From Polytrichum commune (Eukaryota > Streptophyta > Polytrichopsida > Polytrichales > Polytrichaceae), in assembly GCA_950295325.1 (NCBI GenBank), contig OX485807.1:37480440-37544439 (forward strand): a stretch of DNA of 64,000 nucleotides, given 5' to 3'. Positions 37,049-49,314 of this stretch are shown here, piece after piece. Under the pieces are notes generated by a model that was given only the letters and a program-made list of their open reading frames with translations, was not told the DNA's origin and ran no database searches. Within the stretch, counting starts at the first letter, position 1, and each line of letters opens with the position of its first letter. Made by a program: the position numbers and the translations under genes.

Positions 37049-37118
37049 CTAGGAAGGTCACTCATCCAAGTACTATTGCGGCCTTAGGCAGCTTAACCTT
37101 GGACTTCCCATGAGATCC
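37049..37118 (-). repeat. 5S rRNA-derived sequence (pseudogene or 5S-headed SINE)
   Basis: Read on the minus strand, it starts GGATCTCATGGGAAGTCCAA, continues GGTTAAGC, then TAGTACTTGGATGAGTGACC and TTCCTAG. This follows the plant 5S rRNA from about residue 24 to 100 in order, with roughly three quarters of bases matching by eye. The block corresponding to the pol III C box (GGATGGGTGACC) differs by one base. The first ~23 and the last ~20 residues of 5S are not recognisable. No second copy in tandem, so this is not a 5S array. Confidence 0.7.
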
Positions 37119-38209
37119 AAATAAAGGCCTCATGTTTAAGTTACCCTCATTGTAGGTATAATTGAGGTGGATGATACGTTTAGGGACACTTTACACACAT
37201 ATCAAGAGTTGTGACCATGAAATTCTAAGAGCCCTTGAAAATTTGTCCAAACACCTTGCCGTGGGGAAAAAAAAATTTGACCTTGTAATCAATGGGCCCT
37301 CGAGTTGAGTGTAGAGTGGAAGTAACCCATGTTGAGGGACTGGAACATATTATTTTGGACAACCCAAAATAAGAGGTAGTCAGGGACCCCACCATGACAA
37401 TATGACATTTCTAAGAGCCAATGGCAATCCAATTGTTTGCCACAACCCCTAGTTTTGTATTGGACCCACCTTTTTTTTTATGGGCCCAACACACTATCCA
37501 CTTGTTGCCATGTAGGACGTCATGTAGATTTTTCCATCCATTTGAATTTTGTTGGTCCCTCAAATCTTCAAGTATAAAGTGAACTTGGACCGTCACTTGC
37601 TTCTTGACCAATTGCATAATATGTATATCACAAGTCACATACCCTCAAGCTCTAGTATAAAGCCCTTATAACATTGTTAAAGGATTTAATGGTCGTTGCT
37701 TGGGCACCTACAATGAGTGTAGTTTTGTTGTTCCAAATGGGTTTTACTACAATGATTAGGGTATGCATTGTGACCAAAGCAATTTTACACTATAACAATA
37801 TTGTATAAGAACCCATAGTAAAGAGCCCACTTTAAACCTATATGTCTTTCAAAGCAGAAGAGGGTTAGGAGATCCTTCAAAATAGGTCATAGTGTAGGAT
37901 TGAGGCTTCCAACCCTCTCTAGTCAAGGACAAGTTTTTCATCACAACCCTATGAAGGCAAATCAATATGTTCTCAATGCCAAACAAGAACTCGTTTATTT
38001 GCAAGGCGAGACCTACACTTCACTAGACGACCACGCTCAAGCTTGGTTGCACTTGATACTACGCATAGCTCAACCCATATTCTCTAGGAAAACGAGGTGG
38101 CAAACAATGAGGTAGGCCGTCCAACATATGGCTTGATAGTGGTTGTTGAGAGGCCCAACAAAACTTCCATATGTTGTTAATTTATAATCACTCGAACAAT
38201 GCGTCAATA

Positions 38210-39367
38210 ATGGCTTTCAAAAAGTACTGCATGATGATCCAATAAAATAAACGCTCTCACATGGAGCGCAAACAATAGAAACTACATCTTTCACTCAAAA
38301 GCGACCCAATAGTATTTTGGAAGAGCTTTGAGGAAAATGATGAATCGACCCTCCCATGTACACCACAACAAACATTAGATTACTGCATACAAATTATACA
38401 CCTCACGACAAAGTTTCAATAATCATTTTGTACCGAACATTCATTTTCTAGATGTTTTTACATAAAGGGAAATATGGGCCCATATGAAAGATTTAGCAAA
38501 TCGCAAGGCATATGATATCCATGGATTAAAACCCGAGTTTCTAAAATGGGCAACAAATGATCCATGTGAACCAATCACAAAGTTATTTAATTGTGTGGCT
38601 AAGGAGAGTATCATGTCTTCATGGACTATCAACATCATTCATATGATCTTCAAACATGGCGAAAGACGCTCCCCATGGAAGTATAGGACCATAATTATAG
38701 GATCATTTTTTGGCAACTAATACGCTCTCAAGCTCATTACGGGCTTCCAATAACGACTTGTCCACCTATCCCCCTCTTGGTTAGTATGTAAAGCAACCTC
38801 ACTTTGTGGACACCTTGCACAAATTGACAACTACGTGGAAGACATCATGGAGCCTATCTCACTAGGACCTTTGTGACAACCAAACTACATCTAGAATAGC
38901 ATATGATGATGTCAAGGAAGTTTTCTCGCTAAAGGGTGGAACTCTTTCCATCTCTCAAGGAACAAACTAAACTACCTCCCTCAAGGATTCTCTCAAATGC
39001 GAATGTCAATTGTACTCGATGCAATCATTGTCACCACCACAACGCAAGGTCGTTGTTATCTACTACAACTCGAACCATAGATTTGCCGTTCACATTGGAT
39101 GATGTTCGAATATCCCTATCTCTACATATACCATACTATGCCACTTTTGCTCCTATGATGCAATTGAAAATGAGGCACATTTCATGTTGGAATATCCCTT
39201 ATACAACCCCATTAGAAATAAAATCTCAAGGATGTTATGAGGGATATATTGAGAATGTCGTTATAGGGAGCCTCAAGTCTTATTTTCAATTGGATCATCC
39301 AGTGGACATTAGCCTCTATCTCACAACAGCTACCGCACTCCGCCGCTCTAGAGAATTAATTCGTTAG
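38210..39367 (+). pseudogene. Decayed LINE reverse transcriptase region
   Basis: Readable pieces in three frames. FWKSFEENDESTLP lies near 38315. A stretch at 38484-38720 contains DLANRKAYDIHGLKPEFLKW, ITKLFNCV, SWTINIIHMIFKHGERRSP and YRTIIIG, the order seen in the first RT blocks of LINEs. KGWNSFHLSRNK is near 38.93 kb. A C-terminal piece near 39148 has EAHFMLEYPLYNPIRNKIS. The catalytic YADD block was not recognised and frameshifts and stops are numerous. Different from the LINE fragment at 33.4 kb. No target duplication or tail located. Confidence 0.65.
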
Positions 39368-39986
39368 GAACCATCCTAATGTGCTTTCGGACCCATCAAA
39401 CTTTAGAATCAATTTCATTTCATTTCAATGTAATTGTATCATCCACATGTACGCATTAGAATGAGGTTGTTGTGAGATCCAAATACGTTATAGTTTTATA
39501 TATATAGTACCTCTAAGGTTCACAACTGTAAGAAGTGGACGGATAATATTCTTCTTCAACAAATGACATTATTTAATATTGCATACCGTCTACGGTGATG
39601 GCCCCTTCAACTTTACATATACAATTTAACCAACTCAAAGACAAAGTGACAACACAAATTCATGCCGGGCCATGGCAACATGGGAGTAATCTAGGTGTTT
39701 CTATTTTATACACAAATTCTTTGAAAAGATTTGTACGTGTAAAATTAAAGGATATGCTTTGTGATATTTCAATTTAAAAAGCCTTGCATCAAGACAAGCC
39801 AATTTATATATTTATATGTTTATATTTCGTATTGTGATATTTAAAAATGAAGAACACACTTTAGTTGTAGTTTATGGATAAGTGACCCCCTCCCTTCTCC
39901 CCAAGCTATAGGTACATTATGCTCATGTCCCCACCAAAGTCTTAATGGTAGCATCTCATGAGAACTACACTATTAAACTCATTTAC

Positions 39987-40183
39987 TTTTTATTTATTTT
40001 TATTTTATATGAGACAGAAGGCCGACATGCCAACGCCAAAGCACAAGAGATAGTTGACCACCTGAGAAGTTTTCCGTCAAGTAGAGAGGGGATTTCACAG
40101 GCGGAAATCGAACTGATAACCTCTTCCTTGAGATTTGGGTATCTCTCCACCATCATCCGGTAGTTTAGGGTCGTATTGGACAA
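39987..40183 (-). mobile_element. tRNA-type SINE with perfect 16-bp target duplication
   Basis: TATTAAACTCATTTAC stands at 39971-39986 and again at 40184-40199, a perfect 16-bp duplication. On the minus strand the insert has an A-box-like GATGGTGGAGAG, then GAGGTTATCAGTTCGATTTC, containing a good B box (GTTCGATTTC), about 35-40 nt apart as in tRNA genes. It ends in an A-rich tail (AATAAAAATAAATAAAAAG) directly against the duplication. Internal promoter, 3' A-rich tail and long target duplication together define a SINE mobilised by LINE machinery. Body about 197 bp. Confidence 0.88.
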
Positions 40184-40199
40184 TATTAAACTCATTTAC

Positions 40200-41960
40200 G
40201 ATTGCATTCAAACTGATGTGTCATGTTGATAGAGTGGCATTCTTGTTGGGGATCGGCACCAAATGTCTCATATTCCCTTATTTAGGTGCCACCCGATGAT
40301 TACAATATCACCAATGTAAGTTGATGATGAATGGGTAGAGGTAATGTGAGCCTTTCAATCGCATATTGTACTCCAAATCATAGTAAGTTACTTGGGTGTT
40401 GTTTGGTTCGTTTTTTCATGTTCTCCGACTTCTACTGACCACATAATAGTATTCAAATTGCATTGGTGGGTTCTAATACCGATAAAAGTGAGGATGAATT
40501 TAACCGTTGTCGAGAAGAAGTCTATGGGCGATGAAAGCAGCTTCTGGCTTCTGGTGAGGCCACGTTGCATGTGCATTCTCGACCGTCGGATTTGACCGAT
40601 GTAAGATCTCCACCGTTCCTGCCACCACTCATCCACTGCGTTGGATGCATTCATTGTTTGCATGAGAGACGGGATGAGGTGGGACACGTGAAAAAATGGG
40701 GCATGCCAACTAATGGTGCTCGGTGCTCGTAACTATTCTCTTTGACATGTGGAGGCAACTTTCTAGTGGGGTTGGGACATGATTACAAATAACAACTAGT
40801 TGCTTGTTTGGCCCGGGTGAGTACACGAGTCCTCCCAATTGTGTTCACTATTGAGTGTGAAGCAATCAGTAGAATTTGATGACAAAGTCTACTCTATTTT
40901 AAACATGTATATTTGTGGTGTTTGTTATTTGATCCTGACCTAACCCCGTGCCAATCAAATGTAGGTCTCCGATAAAGAAAAGTAAACAAGCAAGCAAGCA
41001 ATGCCCGCATAATTGAAAATGCTCCATTATATGGACATGTATTGTTTAGTGGAAACCACCAAGTTCCATTGCCACATGAGAGGCTTAGAATTGATTTGAA
41101 TCTCTTTGAGCTTTTACAAACCTAAACCATTAGGGGCCATCTCAAATCAATAATGTACACTACATAATATGTGGTGGGTACATAGTGTAGAGTTTCTATG
41201 CAAATGAATGTTGTGAAGGATGATTTTTAATCTACAATCATCCACTACGATACCTTTCATACAATCTGCTATTGGACAGTGATAGGGGCATGATGCTCTT
41301 CCATTAGCAAAGAGTTCATCGAGTGCCTAGGGAATGTGTTGTTCTCTTCCTATTTTGTGTTCTAAAAAACACCTCATTCCTTTTTGATTCCTTGTTTAAT
41401 CTTTAAGTAGTATCTCCCACGAGTATCATTAATGGTGTTTGTTCATAAATGCACACCTAATCACACATCACTCAAATACAAGTGTTTAATCAAGAAGAAG
41501 TTACCAAATTAAGCATGCTTATGTTAGTATATGAATCCCGAGGTTATTTTGTATCACAAATGTTTGTTCTTGATGCTCTAATTTTTACCCGATTGATGTT
41601 TGCTCAAATATTCAATATGAATTAATTTTTATATAATCTACAAATAGCTCCTTTTTGTCATGGGCATTGTCAAGCCAAAATGGCATGAGTTCAAGACAGT
41701 GAAGTTGGAGTTCATTATAATCGATCATCATGTAAGATTAGTCAAGGGTCTACAAGATTCCATTCGGATTCAAAATGCACAAAGCATATATTTGACCCCA
41801 CATATTTCATTTTTTAGTTACATGTGTCAAAAGTGACCCTACCTAAATAAACTCATGATCCTTCAAGTAGATCGTTTTGACCAATTGACCATCTTACTAT
41901 AATCATAATGTCGGGTTCAAATCCACCCAACATTACTAAGCAACTACACAACAGTCTCTT
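40200..41960. other. Intergenic repeat debris
   Basis: Partial R1 sequence (TCCTCCCAATTGTGTTCACTATTGAG at 40.83 kb; AAACATGTATATTTGTGG and CCAATCAAATGTAGGTCTCC near 40.9-40.97 kb). The same blocks recur at 61.4-61.55 kb. No gene seen. Confidence 0.5.
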
Positions 41961-42118
41961 CCCAAAGAAATAGGTTGTGATTAAAAACTATTGTAATTTA
42001 CACCTGCTTGTTGAAAAGTTCACAATACACATCGTGGGTGTTCCCCATAAAACGAGAATCTTATAATCAAAGGATAATTATGCTCATGTAATACATGGTC
42101 CCACTAAGCACATGCAAA
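41960..42118 (+). repeat. Dispersed repeat R2
   Basis: Contains TTGTTGAAAAGTTCACAATAC, ATAAAACGAGAATCTTATAA and ATACATGGTCCCACTAAGCAC. The same blocks occur at 46063-46262 and 58621-58820, and inverted at 60418-60600. Noncoding. Confidence 0.65.
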
Positions 42119-42119
42119 G

Positions 42120-45100
42120 AAATGTATAGTGTCATGTACAACCTGCCTCTTGCATGCCACACATGCATATTATTGATATTGATCATTAATTTCATAAGTC
42201 ACATAAAACTTTTTTTTTTTTTACTTTCTCTTAGACATAAGATTATAAACTAAACACAAAGAGTCAACCCACCATAAACATTAAAAATGCGACTTCAAGA
42301 CTTGGTGAGTACTCGTACTAATGGTCGTAACATTGAGAGCTCATTACGATGTGGTAAAGGTTGATTGAACGATGGCCAAATGAATCGAGATGTTTTTTTT
42401 TTTTATCATGAGGACTTGAGTGTGTTATGTGATCATGTGTATAAGTTACCTAGGGCCTTACACTTACAACACCGGTCCTTCAATTCCTCCCAAAAGTATT
42501 TCTTGCCTCACCTGGCAAAGTTTTTGCGGAGTCCTCATGGGTCATAATTTTTTCCCATGTGGGCAGGCACTTTTGCCTGCCCCAACACCAGAGTACTCCA
42601 CAAGTTGTGATATTTTGCAAAGATGGGGCACAGGCGATGATTTAGTTTAATATCTTTGCGTCTCATGCAAATAAGGGCCACTTCACATACGAGACTGAGA
42701 GCCCGTGACCATTACACTTCAAGCACTCTCATTGGTGGAAAAGCTGGAGCCGGTCCAAGTTCGCTTCACACCACTCTTGAGGGACCAACGGAGTATGTGA
42801 ATGCAAGATGGATGTAAAGTCTACATGGATTCCTACATGGCATCGAACGGATCATGTTTCATGGTCACTTGGATTATTTTCAAAAACCACCTCTTGGAGC
42901 TAGGTCTAACACAAAACCGGGAGACCATGGCACTCTGAACACTCACAACTGTTGATTTATTCTATTTTATCATGCGTGAGGACTATTTTGAATAGACATT
43001 CATTGAAATAGCATGTGGTTGAGGGTCAAGTGACATATGACTTCACACTATACTCGAGGGTCTGTGACCACACTACATGATTTTGGAGGTGTCTTGGGAC
43101 GGGCTTTGGACACTTTCTTTTGGGCTCTCACAATTTCATGGTCATGGCTCTTCACTCGTGTGTGAAGTGGCCCGAAGCCTACACCGTGATTATGGTGAGG
43201 ACATAAGTTACATTACATAATTCCAAGATTGTTCTTTAATACCATGAAAGGCTCTCTATTTTGACAATAAATAATTTATATTTTTCTCTTATCATGCCAC
43301 ATGTCATTCCTACATTGTAGAAAATAGAAGACTTAGCTCGATAAAATATGACATTCTCATTACATAGTTATAGCATTGCGTGACTTCAAATAATAACCTG
43401 CACTCATTGGGTTAATGAATGTAGTAAAGATGAAATAGAACGCCGTTCATGGTATTATTATATTAAATTATTTTATTTAACATCCTGGCTTCTCTTACGA
43501 GCCGCCAAGGACATACATTATAAAATTCCAAGAGTGTTTCGTGATATTGTAGAGGGCTCTTTGTTTCTACAATAAATGATTGTTTTTGTCCTCGTATTGT
43601 ACCATGTGTCATTTGTACATTGGATGGGACCCATTGAATCCCAAGTGAAAATTACAATCCGGCACTAGTAAAGATGAATAGAACGCCCTCTATTGTATTC
43701 TCATGTTTAACATGTCTTGTTGGAGTGTGTGTGTGTGTTTTGCAAAAACTATGAAATTGGTAAAAAAAAAACCTTGACGTTCATTTTTTCTTTTCTTTTC
43801 TTGAAATTGGTAAACATGAGGTTAGTGGGCCTTAGCGTTACTTTTCATGGAGGCCGCTTGCCCACCGCGTTGAATTTACATTTTCACTAGAATATGTTGG
43901 GTGAGCAACCTACATGGAATTTTAACTTGAGACTAACATTTTTTACTATGCACCCACAAGTGCAAGATGATTAGCAAATTCAGGTCACACATGTCCCCTC
44001 ACTTTTACTGACTATGCATTGACCCACGTTGAACCTAGAATGGTCAATGCTTATTTGAGCACAAAGTTCAATCTCTTTTCAACACACGTATCTTGTCGGT
44101 ATCCATTCTTAGATCCCCGCCTAACCAAATATGGGTGTCCATTTAAGAGAATAGCCGAATTAGGCTCACCTGTCTTAGAGGGCTTTTTGTATGGTCATTC
44201 ATTGTTGTAAGGGAGGGCACACATTTTGGTTTATTTCATTATTGTGCAAAAACATATATATATATATAGAGAGAGAGAGAGATGTTACTTTATATTAACC
44301 AATCCGAGCAAAATGGATAGATTTCAATAAGTGTGATTGGACACCGTCAATGTTCATGATCAACTTTGCTCTTTACACCTTAGAATTATTTTTTTCGTAA
44401 TTAGGTTAACTTTAGGTTTTTTTTTTTTTCAAATGACAAATAACATAGTGAACTATAGGGTATGTGAATGTCATGAAAGATGCATGGAGTCAACCCCATA
44501 GGAACGATGGAATGCCACACCCAACATTTAAATATGACACGTACTAGATATTTATACATGAGGGATCTTGCTAGAACCCATAGCATGGTGACATGCGTCC
44601 GATATTGAACATGGCACTCACCATGTCGTGATGGTTGCTTGCTATAATCTATATTTGTTGTGCTTGTGTCCAATGAAGACACGACAAGTCACACAAGATC
44701 TAGGATGGTGAGATCTACGTTCGAACAAGCCTCCCCTTCTCAATTTGTGGTAATTCGTAGACATATTACAGGTGAGAGATTATGAATAATCAAGGGTCCA
44801 AAAAGTTGCCATATTGTTCAAGTATTGGCCAAAATAAACCAAGTGAGGATAACATCTTAGTAGATGTGGGATAGGAAAGGGGGGAGGGATGCAATACTAA
44901 TGCATAAAAGGTGATTTTTGGGGTCTGGAATTCTAGAAACATCCCTTTAAATACCAAGTGCCACTCACTTTTCAAATGGTTTAGGTGAAGCATCACGAGT
45001 CAACATAACATTACTCAACATACAACTCTCATTCCATGGGCTCTCGTGATATAATAACGAGATGCTCGAAAAGTTGCGTAGGCATATTCATATTCAGACT

Positions 45101-46060
45101 GAACTCCCAACATCTCATTGTTATATTATAAGGGCCCACGTCACTAAGCAATGTTATGAAATGGAGAACCTTTGTCATGGTAGTACCATATTATTGTTCA
45201 TGCATCCCAACTCCGATGTACAAATGATAAGTTGCCAAATAGGAATAACAAGTATTTTCCCACTATATATGCAAACCATGTCAACTTAAAAAAACTTATA
45301 TGTAAGAAGGACTTCCCTCCTTGATTTGTGGTGTTTCATTAAGACAATATGTACATGTTCAAAGATCCAAATCTCTAGAGTCTCGCAAAAAAAAATTTGA
45401 TTTTGTCAAATGACAACTACATATGTCCACTTAACTTATCCACAAAGTCCCTCAAAGAGGTATAAAATGTGATGTTGCTTTTGAAGCATTTTGTATATCA
45501 AGAGTTCATCTAGAAGGTCTTAAGTCACATCTTAAGTATAAAGCATAACTTAAACTCCTTGACTTATTCTTTGAGTGTAATTATATTTGAGGATTCAAAT
45601 ATCTATCATTGAATGTCAAATGTGGGACTGTGTCAACGCTAGCTTAATTGATCTAAATTTTAAGTCTCATTACCACAATGTCGTTTGTTATAGGCACGTT
45701 GAGATTAACCCTACATGCATATGCTTCCATACCCAACTTCACGAATCTCACCTTGTGTTCGGCCTTTCATGCGAAACTGCCAGCTCGGTGTGCGCCATTC
45801 ATCGGAATTAACAATTGCCAACTCCAAAGATGTCCATGCGAACAACGATACAAATTCATGAGCAATTCATGGTTGACTAGCTAAATTGCGAACTCAAGAG
45901 CAAACCCATGCCCATTCATTGAACCCCCAACATTTACGGATAACCTTAATGATTAAGAACCGATACGGTTGTAATAAACATCCCAGAGAGATTCCGTCCT
46001 TGATTCGTGGTGTTGCATTGTATGTTACTTAAGAATGTGTGTGAAGCTGCATAACATTAC
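42120..46060. other. Intergenic DNA, no gene recognised
   Basis: AT-rich DNA with several T runs, a (TA)n(GA)n tract at about 44256-44282 and a partial R1 copy at 44.06-44.17 kb. CTAGTAAAGATGAATAGAACGCCCTC at about 43.67 kb has relatives at 43.43 and 35.21 kb. Longest frames are under 100 codons and none is recognisable. Confidence 0.5.
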
Positions 46061-46062
46061 AA

Positions 46063-46262
46063 AGCAGCTAGATGATGGTCACTTTCTAGAACAAACTACT
46101 GCAAATTCAACATTATTTTATTTATGATTACATGTAAAAAACCTCACAACACACAATCTAAGTGCGCCCGATGAACAGGGAATCCCGAGATTAAAGGATA
46201 ATCATGCTCGCCCGATACATGGTCCCAAAGAACGCAACCAAGGAGTTGAGTATGTTATGTGT
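46063..46262 (+). repeat. Dispersed repeat R2
   Basis: Same block order as the copy at 58621: TAGATGATGGT, a gap, AACACACAATCTAAGTG, GGGAATCCCGAGATTAAAGG, CGCCCGATACATGGTCCC, then CGCAACCAAGGAG. Confidence 0.65.
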
Positions 46263-46684
46263 AACTTAAAAGGGGGTTTGAGACTCTCTAAAAATTTGCA
46301 AAGACACAAATATAGTATACTAAGAGTTTGTGGGCTTTCCATTTATTTCCCAAATAAGAAAGTTTAAAAATCTTACCAAGAACAAAATCTGAGTGCCACG
46401 TAGGACCAACGGCTAGGAGCCCAATGGTACATTGGCACCTGTCAATCCAAAAAAGCTCACATGGGGAAACAACTCCCCTCCTTGATTTGTGGATAGTACG
46501 TCTCTAGGATGTTCCCGCTGGGTACATATGCGGGGCCCATGGTGGCCACTAGTCCGGATATAATTAATTGGATATAAATGTCCCTAACGAGTGATTTGAG
46601 GACCTGAGCTGTGCACGAGGAATTACTCATTAAGTAGATTTGGAGGGACGGAATTGTACCTTTGGGGAATTGGTAGATGTGTCT

Positions 46685-47620
46685 TAAATGGTTACCTTTC
46701 CCTGACTACACTAAATATGATAATTAGTGTCACTTCCTACTAGGAGTTACATGATGCTACTATATTATTATTTCTTTCTTTCTTTGTTTTTACCAAGTAT
46801 AATGTTAATGTTCTACAATGTCCAAACAACCAATTTGACTTTTGTTGAATTTTTTATATACATAGTAAACAATTGTAGCATTGTATCATTCCAGATAGTA
46901 AGTGATACTAAATGTAATGTTTAGTGTAGTCAACCTCTCCTAGGATATGAAATACGAGATGGTTAGCAAAATCCATATCAACGCCATACCCACTCTTCTC
47001 ATAATTTCTTGGAGTAACTCGTATTGAAGTAAATTCGGGCGTATTTTCAAAATATGGACTTTTGGGTTGCTTCAATTCTATGGACAAATCCGTTGATATA
47101 CTTTTGATGTACCTAAATTTTATGGAAGATATGTGGATCTTGAGTGATTCCTTGAATGTCGTGCTATTGAAATATGATGGAGAAGAAAACAAATGTTTTC
47201 TATGTTAAATACATGTAATAAAGAGATGTTATATTATTATCATAATAAGTTCTATTGGAGGGTCCTACCATACATTCCTATTGTAGGATCCTATGATAAA
47301 ATTCAACATGTTATAATTTGGATTCGAACTTAGTCTAGTTTACTTAAATATATGTTGAATTCATATGAATATCTTATTCATTATTGAGGTGAAGATTCTC
47401 GTGCTCGTTACATGGTCGTATGTGTCCTCCCTCCCTGGCTCCTAATTACGATGACTATCAAGTTTAGAATAGTTATCATATTTTGAGCATGTAGTCCAAT
47501 GTTTTTAACACACATGTTTTTTGGGTATTTGTTTTGAAGCCACACCACACCACACCACACCACACCACAAACCCCTCAAATATAGATGTTTGATTATGAG
47601 ATGTAACCAAAAAGGGAATG
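46685..47620 (+). repeat. R1 repeat, forward copy
   Basis: GTCTTAAATGGTTACCTTTCC at 46681, CTCCTAGGATATGAAATACG at about 46936, AATATCTTATTCATTATTGAGGTG near 47368, and a CACAC pentamer run at 47541-47569 inside the block that normally reads CCACACCTAACC. Interrupted by the MITE at 46706-46929. Confidence 0.55.
46706..46929. mobile_element. MITE related to the one at 6718
   Basis: Left end CTACACTAAATATGATAATT and the inverted right end match at 24 of 29 positions, and the symmetry extends two bases outward (GACTACAC...GTGTAGTC). It occupies the same place in an R1 copy as the 6718 element, between the GGTTAC and TAGGATATGAAA blocks. It is therefore either a preferred insertion site or an old insertion copied along with R1. 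Confidence 0.6.
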
Positions 47621-48790
47621 TCTACCTTGTACTTAGGACATGTTTACATACAAGTCCAACTTGACAAAATTAACTCTCAAACTAACAATATATCTATCGG
47701 TTGAGAGTGAAAATCTGGATGTAAAATACTTTAGAGAGAGAGAGACACTACCAATTCAAATGTAAAGTTAGGACAAGTTCATGCAACATGGTTGAGGGAC
47801 AAGGTTAATTGAGTTCCATTGGAGGTGCTTGATATTTTTCACATTTCATATGAGTTTGTTGAGATGGACAACTCTTATAATGCGGCATTTTTCATTAGTT
47901 CGTTGATCATAATCTCTTCAAATTTGAGAAACCGGATTTCAAGGTTTGGGTACAAAAGTGGTGTCCAAGAACGAGTCCGTGGACTTATAGTTCTTTGGTC
48001 TTTGGACCATAATGTGAACCAACACTTGGACCCACCTTCATATGGAGTGAAATGGTAAGCAATGATGGGGAGTCTCACAAACTTGAGGGAACATTGTCAT
48101 TGTACCCTTTCCCACTCCTTGTCCAAGGTGCCAAGTTCCAACATGCACGTCGGAGTAACTTTTTTGTATTCACTTGACATTTGGTCTATGATTGAAATTG
48201 TGACACGTGGATTGTATAGGAAACAAGGGGCAAGCTTGCCATTTGTGGAAACTACCATGTCTTTCCCAAAACCGTATCACTTGCATAGTCCGTGGCAATG
48301 ATGTCACATTTGCAAAAAGAGATCAATGACACCAAAATGGAAGAACAAGAAACCACAACTCATGTGTGAGGAAAGTTCGTAGAATTGAACACTTGGCAAA
48401 TCGAATCACCCAAACTATCTAACTACAACCCAAATTATGTAGCGTCTCAACTACGGAGTTAACCCAAACCCATGCACCTTCCACCACACACACTTGCGGT
48501 CTCATACCTAAACACATGCTTGATAAAAACGAAACACATATAATGTGAGATGACTCAACTTTACACTTTTGAGACACTTTACTATACTTTGTGGAATGGA
48601 GCATTGAAGAGGAAATATGCGGAATGTACGTGTGACATAGATACCAGGCCTGCGCGTGGGTAGACTCCAGAAGCCGGAATGTACGCGGGAGGCACAACGG
48701 GGGTCCCATGGAGTGCCACGTAAGAGGTAGATTTCAGCCGGAGAAATGTACCTTAGGGGTAGATTTCAGAACCGAGGCGGGAAGCCAAAC
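47620..48790. other. Intergenic DNA upstream of KAPP
   Basis: No gene recognised. The final part is probably distal promoter; GGAGTGCCACGTAAG near 48711 contains an ACGT core, which is weak evidence. Confidence 0.4.
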
Positions 48791-48793
48791 GGA

Positions 48794-48803
48794 GGGGGGG
48801 GGG

Positions 48804-48838
<35 letters not shown>
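48794..48838. repeat. G13 run followed by (GA)n, upstream of KAPP
   Basis: Thirteen G then about sixteen GA units, some 480 bp before the KAPP start codon. GA repeats are frequent in plant 5' leaders. A GC-rich 5' region (48.86-49.3 kb) follows. Confidence 0.85.
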
Positions 48839-48843
<5 letters not shown>

Positions 48844-49314
48844 TCTCGGAAGAGAGGCCTGAGAAGCAGGAAGAGGAGGCCCGAGAAGGAGGACGCTGAT
48901 CGAATCCTGCCATCCCACGCCCACGCGCGGCACCAAACCTCGGCGACGACATCGCGGCGCCTGTAGCCATCCGAACCGCGTCATTTGGAGCCCTCAGCGG
49001 CCCCAAATGGTGGAGAATCGGGCTAGAAAGGCGGGTTTGGTTGGGACTCCGACGAGGCCCCGGTGGTGGTTGCCAAGGAGACACGAGCCCGGTGAAGAAA
49101 AACAACAACAACAACAGATTCATCGTATTTCGTAGTCCTTGTTAGTCTGCAGTCAGTAGTCCGTAGCGGTTTCGGAGATTGTGGTGGTTCGGGATTGGTT
49201 GATTGATTGATCGAAGAAGAAGAAGAACTCAGGGGGAAGGGGATTAGAGTGAGCGAGCGAGCGAGTTTAGGGGTGGGATGCGAGGGCGAGAGGGGGGAGG
49301 ATGGCAGAGGAAGA

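Noticed and set aside
41905-41935. GGTTCAAATCC, a perfect-looking tRNA B box.
   Set aside because: No acceptor or anticodon stem pairs can be drawn around it and no A box lies at the right distance, so no tRNA gene is claimed.
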